64,000 nt of DNA, taken from the NCBI RefSeq assembly GCF_019733395.1, contig NZ_JAIHOO010000001.1, positions 2,427,001-2,491,000 on the forward strand. Direction: 5' to 3'. Made by a program: the position numbers and the translations under genes. The notes under the pieces are model-generated. The model saw only the letters and a list, made by a program, of their open reading frames with translations. It did no database searches and was not told where the DNA came from. The DNA comes from Lysobacter sp. BMK333-48F3 (GTDB lineage Bacteria; Pseudomonadota; Gammaproteobacteria; Xanthomonadales; Xanthomonadaceae). Positions 18,144 to 26,696 of this stretch are shown here, piece by piece; the first letter of the stretch is position 1; every line of letters starts with the position of its first letter.

Positions 18144-18629
18144 ATGAAATGGAGAGTCAGGGCGTTGGTGCTATCCGGACTGGCGATTCCCGCTTTCACC
18201 TTCGCCGAAGGCGGCTGCCCCACCGGCATGACTCCCTATCAAGGATCGAACGTCGCCTCATGCGGCCCGATCCCGGTATCGGGCGATACCTGGGCGGCCG
18301 AGCCGCAGTGGGCGGATCGCTGGGGGGCGATTGCCGGCGATGCAGGCCGCGGCGTCGCTGGGGCAGCGGTAGAGCGACCCCGCAAGCACGACGCCGAGAA
18401 GGACGCCATCGCAGCATGCCGGGCGCGTGGCGGCGTCCGTTGCGTCATCGAAGTCACCTACGCCAACCAATGCGTCGTGACGATCCGATGGGCAACCGGA
18501 ACCCAACACGTCAGGGCGGTTTCGATCGATAGCGCCACTGAATCGGGGCTTGCGCTCTGCCGCCAACGCGGCGATCGAGGGTGCCGTGTTCGCTACCAGG
18601 CCTGCAGTTTCCCGGCCCGCATTCGTTGA
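18144..18629 (+). CDS. DUF4189-type secreted cysteine-rich protein, copy 2
   Basis: 161 residues, start taken at MKWRVRALVLSGLAIPAFTFA, which gives a proper signal peptide; an earlier in-frame ATG at 18066 lies inside the previous gene. The mature start EGGCPTGMTPYQGSN and the C-terminal domain (EKDAIAACRARGGVRCVIEVTYANQCVVTI ... CRQRGDRGCRVRYQACSFPARIR) repeat the layout of copy 1 at clearly lower identity, so this is an old tandem duplication. It lies 29 bp downstream of copy 1. The linker between the two blocks is the most divergent part. Confidence 0.8.
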   Translation: MKWRVRALVLSGLAIPAFTFAEGGCPTGMTPYQGSNVASCGPIPVSGDTWAAEPQWADRWGAIAGDAGRGVAGAAVERPRKHDAEKDAIAACRARGGVRCVIEVTYANQCVVTIRWATGTQHVRAVSIDSATESGLALCRQRGDRGCRVRYQACSFPARIR

Positions 18630-18758
18630 ATCTCCGGTTCCGTTGGACCATGCCCGATGGAAGGTCGGAGGGGTTGTCGGAGGCGGTTCGTCATCGGTCG
18701 ATTTACTCCCGCCCCGCCCGCCCCGGACAATAGCCGCACATCCCGTCCGGTATCCGTC

Positions 18759-20735
18759 ATGTCCCGATCCCCCGTTGCCTGGCTCGCGCTCGGCCTCGCC
18801 GTCCTGCTCGGCAACGGCTGCGCCGTGGTCAAGGTCAAGGAGCGCGCTTTCGGCGAGGTCGCGGTCGAGCGCAGTATCGATGCGCTCAGCGGCGACCGGC
18901 TCAGCGCCTCGGCGGCGAGCGTGCTCGGTTCGGCCGGGCTGGATCCGGAGGCCTGCGCGCGCGAGCCGGGGCCGTGCATCGAGCAGTTGCGCCCGCTGGC
19001 GCCGGTCGAGGACTGGCTGGCGGCTTCGGCGGAACTGCAGTTGCTGCGCATGAACGCCTTGCCGGCTTCGGTGAGCCGGGCGGCCGAAAGCGCCGGCCTG
19101 GCGCGCAAGCCGGTCGAACCGCCGGCCGCCGCCGCGCCGGACGTGGCCGACGATGCGCGCACCGCGGCGGCGATCGAGGCTGCGCGTTATGCCTACGCCT
19201 ACCTGTTTCTGACTCCGCGTACGCCGGAGCAGCGGGTGTTCGAGGCGCGGCAGGAGCGGATGCTGCGCTTCTACAACCGCGCCGTCGATGCGGTCGCCCA
19301 GGCCGCGTTCGAGGCCAGCCGCGGCCAGGTCGGCGCCAGCCCGGTGCGGGTCGGCGGCCTGGAGTTGAGCATCGCCCTGCACGGCTACGAATCGTCGGAG
19401 ATCGAGCAGCAACCGGAGGCGTTGCTGGCCTCCGACACCCTGGGCTTCGACAATCTGCGCGCGGTGTACCGCCGCGACGGCTTCGGCACCTCGCTGGTGG
19501 CGGTGTTCCCGCGCCGCGCGGCGACGGGGCAGGGGACGCCGGCCGAGAACGTCCCCTACCGCGACACCCGCTACCTGCCGGTCACCGCGACCCTGCGCTT
19601 CGGCGGCGATTCGCTCGACGCCGTGCTCGCCGATCGCAGCGCGCGCATGGACGTGTACAACCCGTTCCGGATCGAAAGCGAGACCATCGCCGGGCGCAGC
19701 GTGCCGCTGGCGGCGAACTATTCGGCCGCCTACGGCATCTGGCTGGCGCGCTCGGAACTGGCGCGGCTGAGCCTGTCCAGCCTGCTGCGGCCGAAGCAGG
19801 CGCGCGCGTTCTCGCCGCGGGTCTACCTCAACCAGCCCTACGACCCGGACAAGCGGGTGATCGTGCTGGTGCACGGGCTGGCGAGCAGCCCGGAGGCCTG
19901 GGTCAACCTGGCCAACGAACTGCTCGGCGACGAGACCCTGCGCCGCAACTACCAACTGTGGCAGGTGTTCTACCCGACCAACCTGAGCATCCTCGGCAAC
20001 CGCGCGGCGATCGAATCGGCGTTGGCGCGCACCTTCGCCCACTACGATCCGCAGGGCGACGACATCGCCAGCCGCGATGCGGTGCTGGTCGGGCACAGCA
20101 TGGGCGGGGTGATCTCGCGCCTGCTGCTGAGCGACAGCGGCGACAAGGTGCGCGAGGCCAGCCTGAGCGGCTTCGACGCCGCCACCGCGCAGCGCCTGCG
20201 CGAGGATCCGCTGGTGCGCGAGTTGACCGTGTTCCGGCCGATGCCGCAGTTCGGCCGCGCCGTGTTCCTGGCCTCGCCGCACCGCGGCGCGGTGGTCACC
20301 GACGGCTGGCCGCTGCGCATGGTGCGCAAGCTGATCCGGCTGCCGTTCGACGTGTTGCGCGACACCGCCGAACTGATCCAGCGCAGCCAGCTCGATCAGG
20401 ACCAGTTGCAGAAGATCGGCTTCCGCAAGGGCCGACCGCCGACCGGGCCGGACGATCTCAGCCCGAATTCGTTGTTCATGCGCAGCACCGCCGGGCTGAC
20501 CCTGGAGGCCGGCCTGCCGTACCACACCGTGGTCGGCTGGCGCGATCCGAAGCTGCCGCTGGCGCAGTCCAGCGACGGCGTGGTGCCTTACGCCAGCGCC
20601 CACCTGGAGGGCGCGCAATCGGAGAAAGCGATCGTCTCCGGCCACAGCGTGCAAGAGACGCCGCAGGCGATCCAGGAACTGCGCCGTATCCTGCGCATCG
20701 ATCTGGCCGAACACCGCCGCCGCAGCGGCCGCTGA
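18759..20735 (+). CDS. Lipoprotein alpha/beta-hydrolase (putative lipase/esterase)
   Basis: 658 residues, start at MSRSPVAWLALGLAVLLGNGC, giving a lipoprotein signal with lipobox LGNGC. Residues about 30-350 are not recognised and may be a substrate or membrane-binding region. The hydrolase core starts at KRVIVLVHGLASSPEAWVNLAN (oxyanion HG) and has the nucleophile elbow VLVGHSMGGVISRLLLSD near residue 445. The catalytic Asp is probably in the following third, and the His in AIVSGHSVQETP near the C-terminus. It acts in the envelope, likely on a lipid or ester. An upstream gap of 129 bp separates it from the DUF4189 genes. The convergent gene ends 28 bp away. Confidence 0.85.
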   Translation: MSRSPVAWLALGLAVLLGNGCAVVKVKERAFGEVAVERSIDALSGDRLSASAASVLGSAGLDPEACAREPGPCIEQLRPLAPVEDWLAASAELQLLRMNALPASVSRAAESAGLARKPVEPPAAAAPDVADDARTAAAIEAARYAYAYLFLTPRTPEQRVFEARQERMLRFYNRAVDAVAQAAFEASRGQVGASPVRVGGLELSIALHGYESSEIEQQPEALLASDTLGFDNLRAVYRRDGFGTSLVAVFPRRAATGQGTPAENVPYRDTRYLPVTATLRFGGDSLDAVLADRSARMDVYNPFRIESETIAGRSVPLAANYSAAYGIWLARSELARLSLSSLLRPKQARAFSPRVYLNQPYDPDKRVIVLVHGLASSPEAWVNLANELLGDETLRRNYQLWQVFYPTNLSILGNRAAIESALARTFAHYDPQGDDIASRDAVLVGHSMGGVISRLLLSDSGDKVREASLSGFDAATAQRLREDPLVRELTVFRPMPQFGRAVFLASPHRGAVVTDGWPLRMVRKLIRLPFDVLRDTAELIQRSQLDQDQLQKIGFRKGRPPTGPDDLSPNSLFMRSTAGLTLEAGLPYHTVVGWRDPKLPLAQSSDGVVPYASAHLEGAQSEKAIVSGHSVQETPQAIQELRRILRIDLAEHRRRSGR

Positions 20736-20771
20736 GCGCCCGCGCGGCGCGGGACAGCGTCGCTCAGCGGC
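20728..20771. terminator. Inverted repeat spanning both convergent stop codons
   Basis: GCCGCTGAGCG (20728-20738) and CGCTCAGCGGC (20761-20771) are perfect 11-bp arms, each containing a stop codon: that of the hydrolase and that of the WG/Sel1 gene. A nested CCCGC/GCGGG stem lies inside. There is no T-tract, so it is a weak terminator or an mRNA-protecting hairpin. Confidence 0.5.
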
Positions 20772-23769
20772 GCTGGCGCCAGTAAGCGGCGCGCTCGGGG
20801 TCGTGACGTTCGCTGTCCTCGTCGCCGTACAGCGCCAGCAAGTGCTCGATGCTGCCGCGATGGCCGCCCTCGGCGGCGGCCAGCCATAGCCGTTCGGCCT
20901 CGTCGACGTCGCGCTCGACGCCCTCGCCGCGCGCCAGCAGGCCGGCCAGGTCGCTGCCGGCGATGTGCGCGCCGGCGTAGCTGTCGTGTTCGGCGGCGCG
21001 CCGCAGCCAGCGCGCGGCTTCGGCGCAGGCGGCGGCGCGGTCGGCGCCGGCATTCGCGCCCAGGCGCAGCGCGACCAGCCCGGCGCGATGGGCGCCATCG
21101 CCATCGCCGACTTCGGCGGCGCGCCGGTAGTGGTCCAGCGCGCGTTGGTGGTCGATCGCGGTGCCGAGGCCGAACTCATGCGCGTGGCCGAGGTTGTACA
21201 GCGCGTCCGGTTCGGCTTGCGCGGCGGCGCGTTCGAACAGGCGCAACGCGCGCTCGGCATCGGCGTCGCCGCCGACCCCGTTCTGCAGCAGATGGCCGAG
21301 GCGGATCTGCGCCCGCGGATGATCGGGCGCGAGCGTGAGCAGCCGCTCCAGCCAGTCCCGCGCCAGCGCCGGCGCGGCGGGGCCGCCGATGCCGTCGATC
21401 AGCATCGCCGCCAGTTCGTCCATCGCATCGACGCTGGCATCGGCGGCCGCGCCGGCCGGCGTCCAGGCGGCATCGGCGGCGCCGAACAGGCGCGCGAACA
21501 GGCCGGGCCGACGCGCCGACGCGTGCGGCTCGATGCCGGCGGCGCGCGCCATCCACAGCCGCGCCGCGACCGGATCGGCGTCGACGCCGTAGCCGTCGCG
21601 CAGTTCGCGCGCCAGGCGCAGCGCGGCGCCGCGGTCGCCGGCGGAGAACCCGGCGGCCAACCACTCGAGGTGATCGTGGCGACGGCCGTCGCGGCGCAGC
21701 CATTCGAAGCGGTCGTCGTCGCTGCGCACCGCCTCGACCGGCTGGTCCGCGGACCAGGCGCGGTACAGGTGCAGGGCGATCGCCGACAGCTCGCTCCAGT
21801 CCAGCAGGCGGGCCACGCCGATCCAGGCGTAGCCGGCATGCAGCACGGCGCCGTCGGCGCGCAGCACCTGCATGCGCTGGTGGCCGTAGTCGTGGTCTTC
21901 GTGCTCGGGTAGGTCCTCGGCGACCAGGTAGCCGCCCACGACCTCGTCGCCGTCGCGGTACAGCGCGGCGGCGAATACGTGATCGTGCGCGCAGGGCACG
22001 ACTTCGCGGCCGAGCCGCAGATCCCAGGCGCCGCGCCGCTCGCGGCCGCCGACTTCGCGCCGCAGCGCGATCAGGTGCTGCGGCGTGCGCCAGGGCCCGT
22101 CGTGTTCGTCCGCCGATTCGCCGGGCCCGGCTTCGATCCAGGACGCGAACGCCGACAACTCGTCGTAGACCGGCGGAACCAACTCGCGGCCGTCGGCGTC
22201 GATCATGCCCAGGCCGCCGTCGCGGCCGGCGGTGCGCACCAGGTAGCGCAGCGCTTCGCGCCGGGTCGGCTGCGCGCCGTCGACGGTCTCATGATCGAGG
22301 TCCAGGGCGCGGTAGATCGGTGCGACGCATTCGCGCCCCGACCAGTCGAGCAGGCCGTAGCGGCCCTTGCGCCGCACCCGGATCGCCGCGCCGGCGGGCA
22401 TCGCATCGATCTCGTCCCACTCCATCCCGACCCAGGCGCGGCCGTCGGCGTGCAGCCAGCCGCACTGGCGGCCGCGCCGGGCCAGGTAGGCGCCGGCCTG
22501 CTCATGCCATTCCAGCGCGTCGTACTGCGGTTCCAGCACCAGCGCGCCGTGGCGGTCGATCAGGCCGACCCGGCCCTTGCGCCGCACGTCGGCATGGCCG
22601 GCGGCGGTGAACTCGCCGCCGCCATCGAACGCCGGCGCCACGCACCACTGCCCGGCCGGGTCCAGATAGCCGTAGCGTTCGCCGCTGCGCGCGCAGGCGC
22701 GACCGTGGCTGAAACGGCCGATGTCGTGCGCCGGCGGCGAGGCCGCGTCCGGCGAAAGGCGCCAGGCGCCGTCGTCCTGCAACAGGCCGGCACGCTCGCC
22801 GATCCGCACCGCGGCCAGGGCGCAGGGGCCCAGCGCCTGGAACTCGTCGACCTCGTCCAGCACCGGCTCCAGCAACAATTGCAGGCGACCGTCGGCATGG
22901 CGTTCGAGCAGGCCGTAGCGGTCCTCGCGCGCGACCCAGTACAGCTCGCGCGCTCCATGGCCGGCATCGAGAATGTCCTGCCATTGCGCCGGAATCAGCA
23001 CCTCGCCGGCTTGCAGCCGATCGTGTTCGTCGTACTCGCCGCGCCGGCGCAGGCCGCGCAGGCCGCCGGCCTCGAACAGGATCCGGTCGTGGCCGATCTC
23101 GGGCTGGTCGGCGTAGTCGTCGTGCTCGAAGGCTTCGAATGCGATCCGCCGCGGCCGCTCGCGTTGGCCGAAATAGGGGTGGTCGAGTCCGCCGAAGCCG
23201 AACTGCCACAGCCAGGAACTCCATTCGTCGACGTGCCAGGCCGGACCCTCGACTTCGAGCAACTCGGCCACCTGTTCGGCGTGGTCGGCCGAGATCGCTT
23301 CCTGCAGTTCGCGCCAGAACGCGCCGCACTGCGCGGCCATGCGCTCGATGAAACCCTCGCCGTCGCCGTCGAGCCAGGACAACTCGTCGAGGTCGGCGGA
23401 AAACTTCAACGGCGCGCCGGGTCGGTCGGCGCCGGCGCGGACCAGGGCCGACTCCTCGTCGAAGTAGCGGCGGAAGGCTTCGAACTGCAGGCTCAGGCCG
23501 GGAATGCGGTCCAGGCGCGGGTGGCCGACCACGTAGCGCTCCAGGATCGCGAAGCGCTCGCGCGCGGCGGCGGCGTCGCCGATCAGATTGCCGGTGTCGG
23601 TGTCCAGGAAGGCCAGCCGTTGCGCGGCGTTGGACGGCCCCTCGCGGCTGTCGGCGAGCAATAGCTGCCACAGGGTCGGGAAGTGGTTCTTGGCCTCGGC
23701 GAACGGCCGGCCGCCGCCTTGCGCGGCTTCGACTTCCGTACACAGATAGAGGAAGACCCGATTGCCCAT
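20764..23769 (-). CDS. WG-repeat and Sel1-repeat protein
   Basis: 1001 residues. The start is taken at MGNRVFLYLCTE, which has GGGAG in front; an ATG five codons earlier is possible. Residues 1-250 are not recognised. Residues ~250-520 contain WG-type beta repeats: RYGLLERHADGRLQ, RYGYLDPAGQWCVAPAFD, RVGLIDRHGALVLEPQYD, QCGWLHADGRAWVGMEWDE, RYGLLDWSGRECVAPIYR. Residues ~700-1000 contain about five Sel1-like helical repeats, such as ALYNLGHAHEFGLGTAIDHQRALDHYRRAAEVG. Both repeat types mediate protein contacts. No signal peptide, so probably cytoplasmic. It is the next leftward gene after the effector, 198 bp away. Function unknown. Confidence 0.85.
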   Translation of the reverse strand: MGNRVFLYLCTEVEAAQGGGRPFAEAKNHFPTLWQLLLADSREGPSNAAQRLAFLDTDTGNLIGDAAAARERFAILERYVVGHPRLDRIPGLSLQFEAFRRYFDEESALVRAGADRPGAPLKFSADLDELSWLDGDGEGFIERMAAQCGAFWRELQEAISADHAEQVAELLEVEGPAWHVDEWSSWLWQFGFGGLDHPYFGQRERPRRIAFEAFEHDDYADQPEIGHDRILFEAGGLRGLRRRGEYDEHDRLQAGEVLIPAQWQDILDAGHGARELYWVAREDRYGLLERHADGRLQLLLEPVLDEVDEFQALGPCALAAVRIGERAGLLQDDGAWRLSPDAASPPAHDIGRFSHGRACARSGERYGYLDPAGQWCVAPAFDGGGEFTAAGHADVRRKGRVGLIDRHGALVLEPQYDALEWHEQAGAYLARRGRQCGWLHADGRAWVGMEWDEIDAMPAGAAIRVRRKGRYGLLDWSGRECVAPIYRALDLDHETVDGAQPTRREALRYLVRTAGRDGGLGMIDADGRELVPPVYDELSAFASWIEAGPGESADEHDGPWRTPQHLIALRREVGGRERRGAWDLRLGREVVPCAHDHVFAAALYRDGDEVVGGYLVAEDLPEHEDHDYGHQRMQVLRADGAVLHAGYAWIGVARLLDWSELSAIALHLYRAWSADQPVEAVRSDDDRFEWLRRDGRRHDHLEWLAAGFSAGDRGAALRLARELRDGYGVDADPVAARLWMARAAGIEPHASARRPGLFARLFGAADAAWTPAGAAADASVDAMDELAAMLIDGIGGPAAPALARDWLERLLTLAPDHPRAQIRLGHLLQNGVGGDADAERALRLFERAAAQAEPDALYNLGHAHEFGLGTAIDHQRALDHYRRAAEVGDGDGAHRAGLVALRLGANAGADRAAACAEAARWLRRAAEHDSYAGAHIAGSDLAGLLARGEGVERDVDEAERLWLAAAEGGHRGSIEHLLALYGDEDSERHDPERAAYWRQRR

Positions 23770-23907
23770 GGACGCTCCCTGCATGGCGGGGCGAGCAGGG
23801 TAAAGGATCTTCGCGCCGGCGGCCTGGCCGCAATGGGCGAAGCGGCGAAATGACGGGCCGGTCGCAGCCGGCGGCGGCCGTGGTCGAGCATTTGCGGGCG
23901 GCCTGGA

Positions 23908-23954
23908 GGAACGAGTGCGGAGAAACGAGCGACTCGTTCCTGCGCACTCGTTCC
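23908..23954. repeat. Inverted repeat of iterated AACGAG words
   Basis: GGAACGAGTGCGGAGAAACGAG (two AACGAG words, 23908-23929) is mirrored by ACTCGTT...CGCACTCGTT (23932-23954) with a loop of only about two bases. It lies between the effector stop and the WG/Sel1 start and could form a stable mRNA hairpin, but has no T-tract. Confidence 0.7.
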
Positions 23955-23967
23955 CCGCCGATCGCCG

Positions 23968-25422
23968 TTACATCGCGCGGCTGTGCTGCTGCTGTTGCTG
24001 CGTCTGCGATCCCTGTCCCTGCTGCTGGTTCAAGGCGTCGAGCTGGCGGAACGCATCCTCGGTCGGCGGCGCCTGCTGCAGCGACATGCCCACCCGCAGG
24101 TGCGAGGGGCTGCTCGGGTCGCCCTGGACCAGGAACGCGGTCTTGCCGACTTCCTTGGTGGTCGGGTCGACGCTGAGCACCACGTGGTCCGGGCTGGACA
24201 GGTGGTTGCGCTTGCTTTCCAGGGCCAGGCCCGCGGCCAGGCGTTCGGCGTCGCGCTCCGGCAGGGTGCCGCCGAGGCGCGCGTACTCGCCCTGGACCTT
24301 GTCGAGGATGCCGCGGAACAGCCGGTGGTCCGGGTGCTCGGCGCTGCGCGGATCGAGCTTGCCGTGGTCGTGCGCGTGCCCGTCGCCCTGCAGCTCGCGC
24401 AGCGCGTCCAGCGGCGCGTTGCGGATGTTGACGTGGGTGTGGGTGGTCTTGGTGTGGTCGAAATGGCTCTGCTTGGGCGGGTTGCTGCTGGTGTCGTAGT
24501 ACGGCTGGCGCCCGGCCGAGTTGGCGCCCAGGTCGATGCCGTTCTGCTCCATCAGCTTTTCGTTGAGCTTGAGCTCGGTCATGTTGAGGTGCACCTGCGG
24601 CTTGCCGCCGCTGGCGGTCTTGCCGTGGGCGTGCTCGAGCTGGCTGATGTAGCTCATGTACGACGCGCCGTAGTAGTTGGCGTAGTCCGACTTGCCGTCG
24701 TGGCCCAGGCGCGCCTGCGCCGGCGGCATGTCGAAGTAGTACTTGCCCATCGACTTGACGTTGTCGGCGCTCATCTTCATCGACAGGTCGGCTTCGACCG
24801 TCAGCCCGGCCTTCAACGCGTAGTTGAAGTTCGGCGCGGTGCCGGTGCGGTCGATGAAATCGCCGGCGCGGCCGGGCGACTTGGCGTAGACGTCGGCCAG
24901 GGTGGCCTTGGGGTTGGCCTCGCGCACGTTGCCGACCAGCGCGTTCCAGCCGGCGATGTGGGCCTTGGCCTCGTTGTCGCGGTCGGCCTGGATCACCTTG
25001 CCGACCGAAGCGGTGTAGTCGTGCTTGTCGGCGACGGTCTTGGCCAGCGCGGTGGCTTCGGTGGCGAAGGTCTGGATCGCCTTGTCGCGGTCGGTGCGGT
25101 AGAAGCCGTGCTGGACCTCGTGGCCGAGCACGAAGGTCATGTTGCCGGCGTCGTAGGTGCCGGCGGGCGCCTTCTCCAGGCCCTTGATCGGCAACAGCAT
25201 CGCCTGTTCCTTGCCGTTGTAGGCGCCGCCGGCGTGCGGATCGGTCAGCGGCTTGAACGACTTCAGATGACCCTGGGCGATGGCGTCGTCGAGCTGCTTG
25301 GACAGCGCCGGCGAGCCTTCGATGGTGGATTTGAGATTGGCCGAGGCGTCGGCGCTGACGCCGGGCTGCTTGGCGAATTCGTCGAGCAGCTTCTGCAGCT
25401 CGGGACTGATCTTGGCGGGCAT
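23968..25422 (-). CDS. Putative X-T4SS effector (X-Tfe), HExxH metallopeptidase-like with XVIPCD tail
   Basis: 484 residues, no signal peptide. The N-terminal ~340 residues contain HEVQH at 101-105 within FVLGHEVQHGFYRT, a gluzincin-type zinc motif. E150 in NEAKAHIAGWN is a plausible third ligand. The C-terminal ~128 residues match the Xanthomonadales VirD4-interacting domain (XVIPCD): PDHRLFRGILDKVQGEYARLGG, then SPDHVVLSVD, AFLVQGDPSSPSHLRV and a Gln-rich end (NQQQGQ, TQQQQQ). In this family XVIPCD proteins are injected by the X-T4SS into rival bacteria. It lies 15 bp downstream of an immunity-like lipoprotein and has its own AAGGAGG site. A protease activity in the target periplasm is inferred. 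Confidence 0.85.
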   Translation of the reverse strand: MPAKISPELQKLLDEFAKQPGVSADASANLKSTIEGSPALSKQLDDAIAQGHLKSFKPLTDPHAGGAYNGKEQAMLLPIKGLEKAPAGTYDAGNMTFVLGHEVQHGFYRTDRDKAIQTFATEATALAKTVADKHDYTASVGKVIQADRDNEAKAHIAGWNALVGNVREANPKATLADVYAKSPGRAGDFIDRTGTAPNFNYALKAGLTVEADLSMKMSADNVKSMGKYYFDMPPAQARLGHDGKSDYANYYGASYMSYISQLEHAHGKTASGGKPQVHLNMTELKLNEKLMEQNGIDLGANSAGRQPYYDTSSNPPKQSHFDHTKTTHTHVNIRNAPLDALRELQGDGHAHDHGKLDPRSAEHPDHRLFRGILDKVQGEYARLGGTLPERDAERLAAGLALESKRNHLSSPDHVVLSVDPTTKEVGKTAFLVQGDPSSPSHLRVGMSLQQAPPTEDAFRQLDALNQQQGQGSQTQQQQQHSRAM

Positions 25423-25437
25423 GACGGCCTCCTTGCC

Positions 25438-26055
25438 TTATTCGATGGTGAGGGTCTTGACGCAGTGGTGGCCGATCTTGGCCGGCGATTCGCTGGATTC
25501 GCCTTCGACGAAGATCTGCAGCGACAGGCCGGTGCGGCTGAAGTTCCAGTGGTCCAGGCGGCCGTGTTCGGCGTAGCTGGCGTCGCCGTTGAAGCCCATG
25601 CTCTTGAGTTCGCGCGCGTAATGCTCGAAGTCCAGGCCGCAGACCGGGGTCATCGGCGCGCTCTGGTCGCCGGTGCGGGCGAAATCGAAGATCAGCTTGC
25701 TCTTGTGCTCGCCGGCCGGGCGGGTGACGTAGAGGTTGTACGACCAGTCCGGGTCCAGCTGCGCGCCGGTGCCGAAGGAGCCGTCGCCGTTGGCGGCGAG
25801 CTGGACTTCCAGGCCGGTGTGGCGGCGGACGTGGTCGGCGTTGAGGTCGGCGTTGGACGTCAGGCTGCCGATCAGCTTGAGCATGCGGCGGCTGATGTCC
25901 TCGCCGGTGACGTGGGGCGTGCCGCTGGCGGCAGTGCTCATGGGGTCCTCCTTGATGGGCGTCGATGTTGGGGCATGCGCGCAAGCGGCCGAGGCCAGGC
26001 CCAGGGCCAGGACGGCGGCCGCGCGCGCGGTGCGGGGGAAGCGGGAGCGGGGCAT
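25438..26055 (-). CDS. Putative X-T4SS immunity lipoprotein (X-Tfi)
   Basis: 205 residues. The start at [29 protein letters not shown] is set by GGAGGAG seven bases upstream and gives a type II signal peptide with lipobox SAAC. A longer frame to 26271 adds a Arg-rich non-signal segment and is rejected. The mature protein (about 180 residues) is beta-rich with a Cys at [12 protein letters not shown] and another at HHCVKTL that may pair. A lipoprotein encoded immediately before an XVIPCD effector is the standard arrangement for X-Tfi proteins, which protect the periplasm against self and siblings. An internal ATG (MSTAASG) exists after the signal and could yield a cytoplasmic form. Confidence 0.8.
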   Translation of the reverse strand: MPRSRFPRTARAAAVLALGLASAACAHAPTSTPIKEDPMSTAASGTPHVTGEDISRRMLKLIGSLTSNADLNADHVRRHTGLEVQLAANGDGSFGTGAQLDPDWSYNLYVTRPAGEHKSKLIFDFARTGDQSAPMTPVCGLDFEHYARELKSMGFNGDASYAEHGRLDHWNFSRTGLSLQIFVEGESSESPAKIGHHCVKTLTIE

Positions 26056-26355
26056 TGGCGTCTCCTCCGTGTAACGCGAATCGCTCCGCGGATTACAGCA
26101 GGCTGCGACACCTGGTGAACGGCGGATGCGCGTGGCTCCGGACAAAGTTGCGACCGCAGACACATTGCGGCCTCGGCCTCGGCGCAGTGCTCGCGCAGTC
26201 TCCCCATTCAGTTTTGCCTCGGTACGGCTCGCGCCCGGCTTGCGCGACGGTGCGGGCGAATCGGCTGTCATCGATAACAGCCCCGCCGCTGCTGGCTTCC
26301 GCGGGACTCCCGTGGGCGTCGGCGGGCGCGTTTCAAATGAACTGGCAAGTTCTGT

Positions 26356-26467
26356 TTTGCACTGCAGCGTGCAAACCCAATAACGCTTCCTTCACGATCG
26401 CCCCGCATCCCGACGTGGGGGAGGGAGCAAGCCCGCAACCGGTTCTACCGGAAGCGGGCTTTTTATT
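26356..26467 (+). ncRNA. Candidate small RNA with upstream dyad
   Basis: A perfect dyad TTTGCAC-TGCAGC-GTGCAAA lies at 26356-26375. Within it, TTGCAC (26357) and AATAAC (26379) are 16 bp apart and could be a promoter, giving a transcript of about 75-80 bases from near 26390 to the terminator at 26467. The body includes CCCCGCATCCCGACGTGGGG, a hairpin-capable stretch. No coding frame fits. RNA family not recognised. Confidence 0.4.
26430..26467 (+). terminator. Rightward intrinsic terminator
   Basis: AGCCCGC-AA-CCGG-TTCTA-CCGG-AA-GCGGGCT followed by TTTTATTT: two perfect stem segments separated by a symmetric A-A internal loop. No gene lies upstream on this strand, which is the main reason for proposing a small RNA. 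Confidence 0.85.
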
Positions 26468-26696
26468 TGTGCGGCTTTTTTTCTGCGGCAGCGCCGGTCG
26501 CCCGGGTCGGGCGCAGCCCGGGCGCGTCTGCTGCGTGGTTGCGCGGCGATCCGGATGCGCTGCGCCGAGCGAGGCTTGGGCCCGGCGACGGCGCCATCGG
26601 CGCCGATCGGCAGCCAAGTCCGGCGATGCGCGGATATCTCGCCTGCCGCGCGCTGCGCGCGAGGCCGCCGCAACGAGCGCATGCGATCATCGGCGC

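Larger units (their letters stand above)
26056..26696. other. 641-bp non-coding gap upstream of glnE
   Basis: No open frame here has a ribosome site or protein-like composition. The segment 26056-26340 must include the leftward promoter of the immunity/effector unit; nothing clear is seen. From 26340 the GC content drops and a dyad, a promoter-like pair and a strong rightward terminator appear (annotated separately). The last 230 bp, 26468-26696, are featureless GC-rich sequence before glnE. Confidence 0.5.

Noticed and set aside
22502..25984. 1160-codon minus-strand frame through the WG/Sel1 and effector genes
   Set aside because: Low-complexity Arg/Pro sequence out of frame with two well-supported genes.
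26343..26362. Sigma-54-like TGGCA...TTGCA
   Set aside because: GG to GC distance is 13 bases, not the required 10.
25966..26696. Long glnE start reaching back to 25965
   Set aside because: It would run through a terminator and non-coding composition; the ATG at 26697 gives the normal length.
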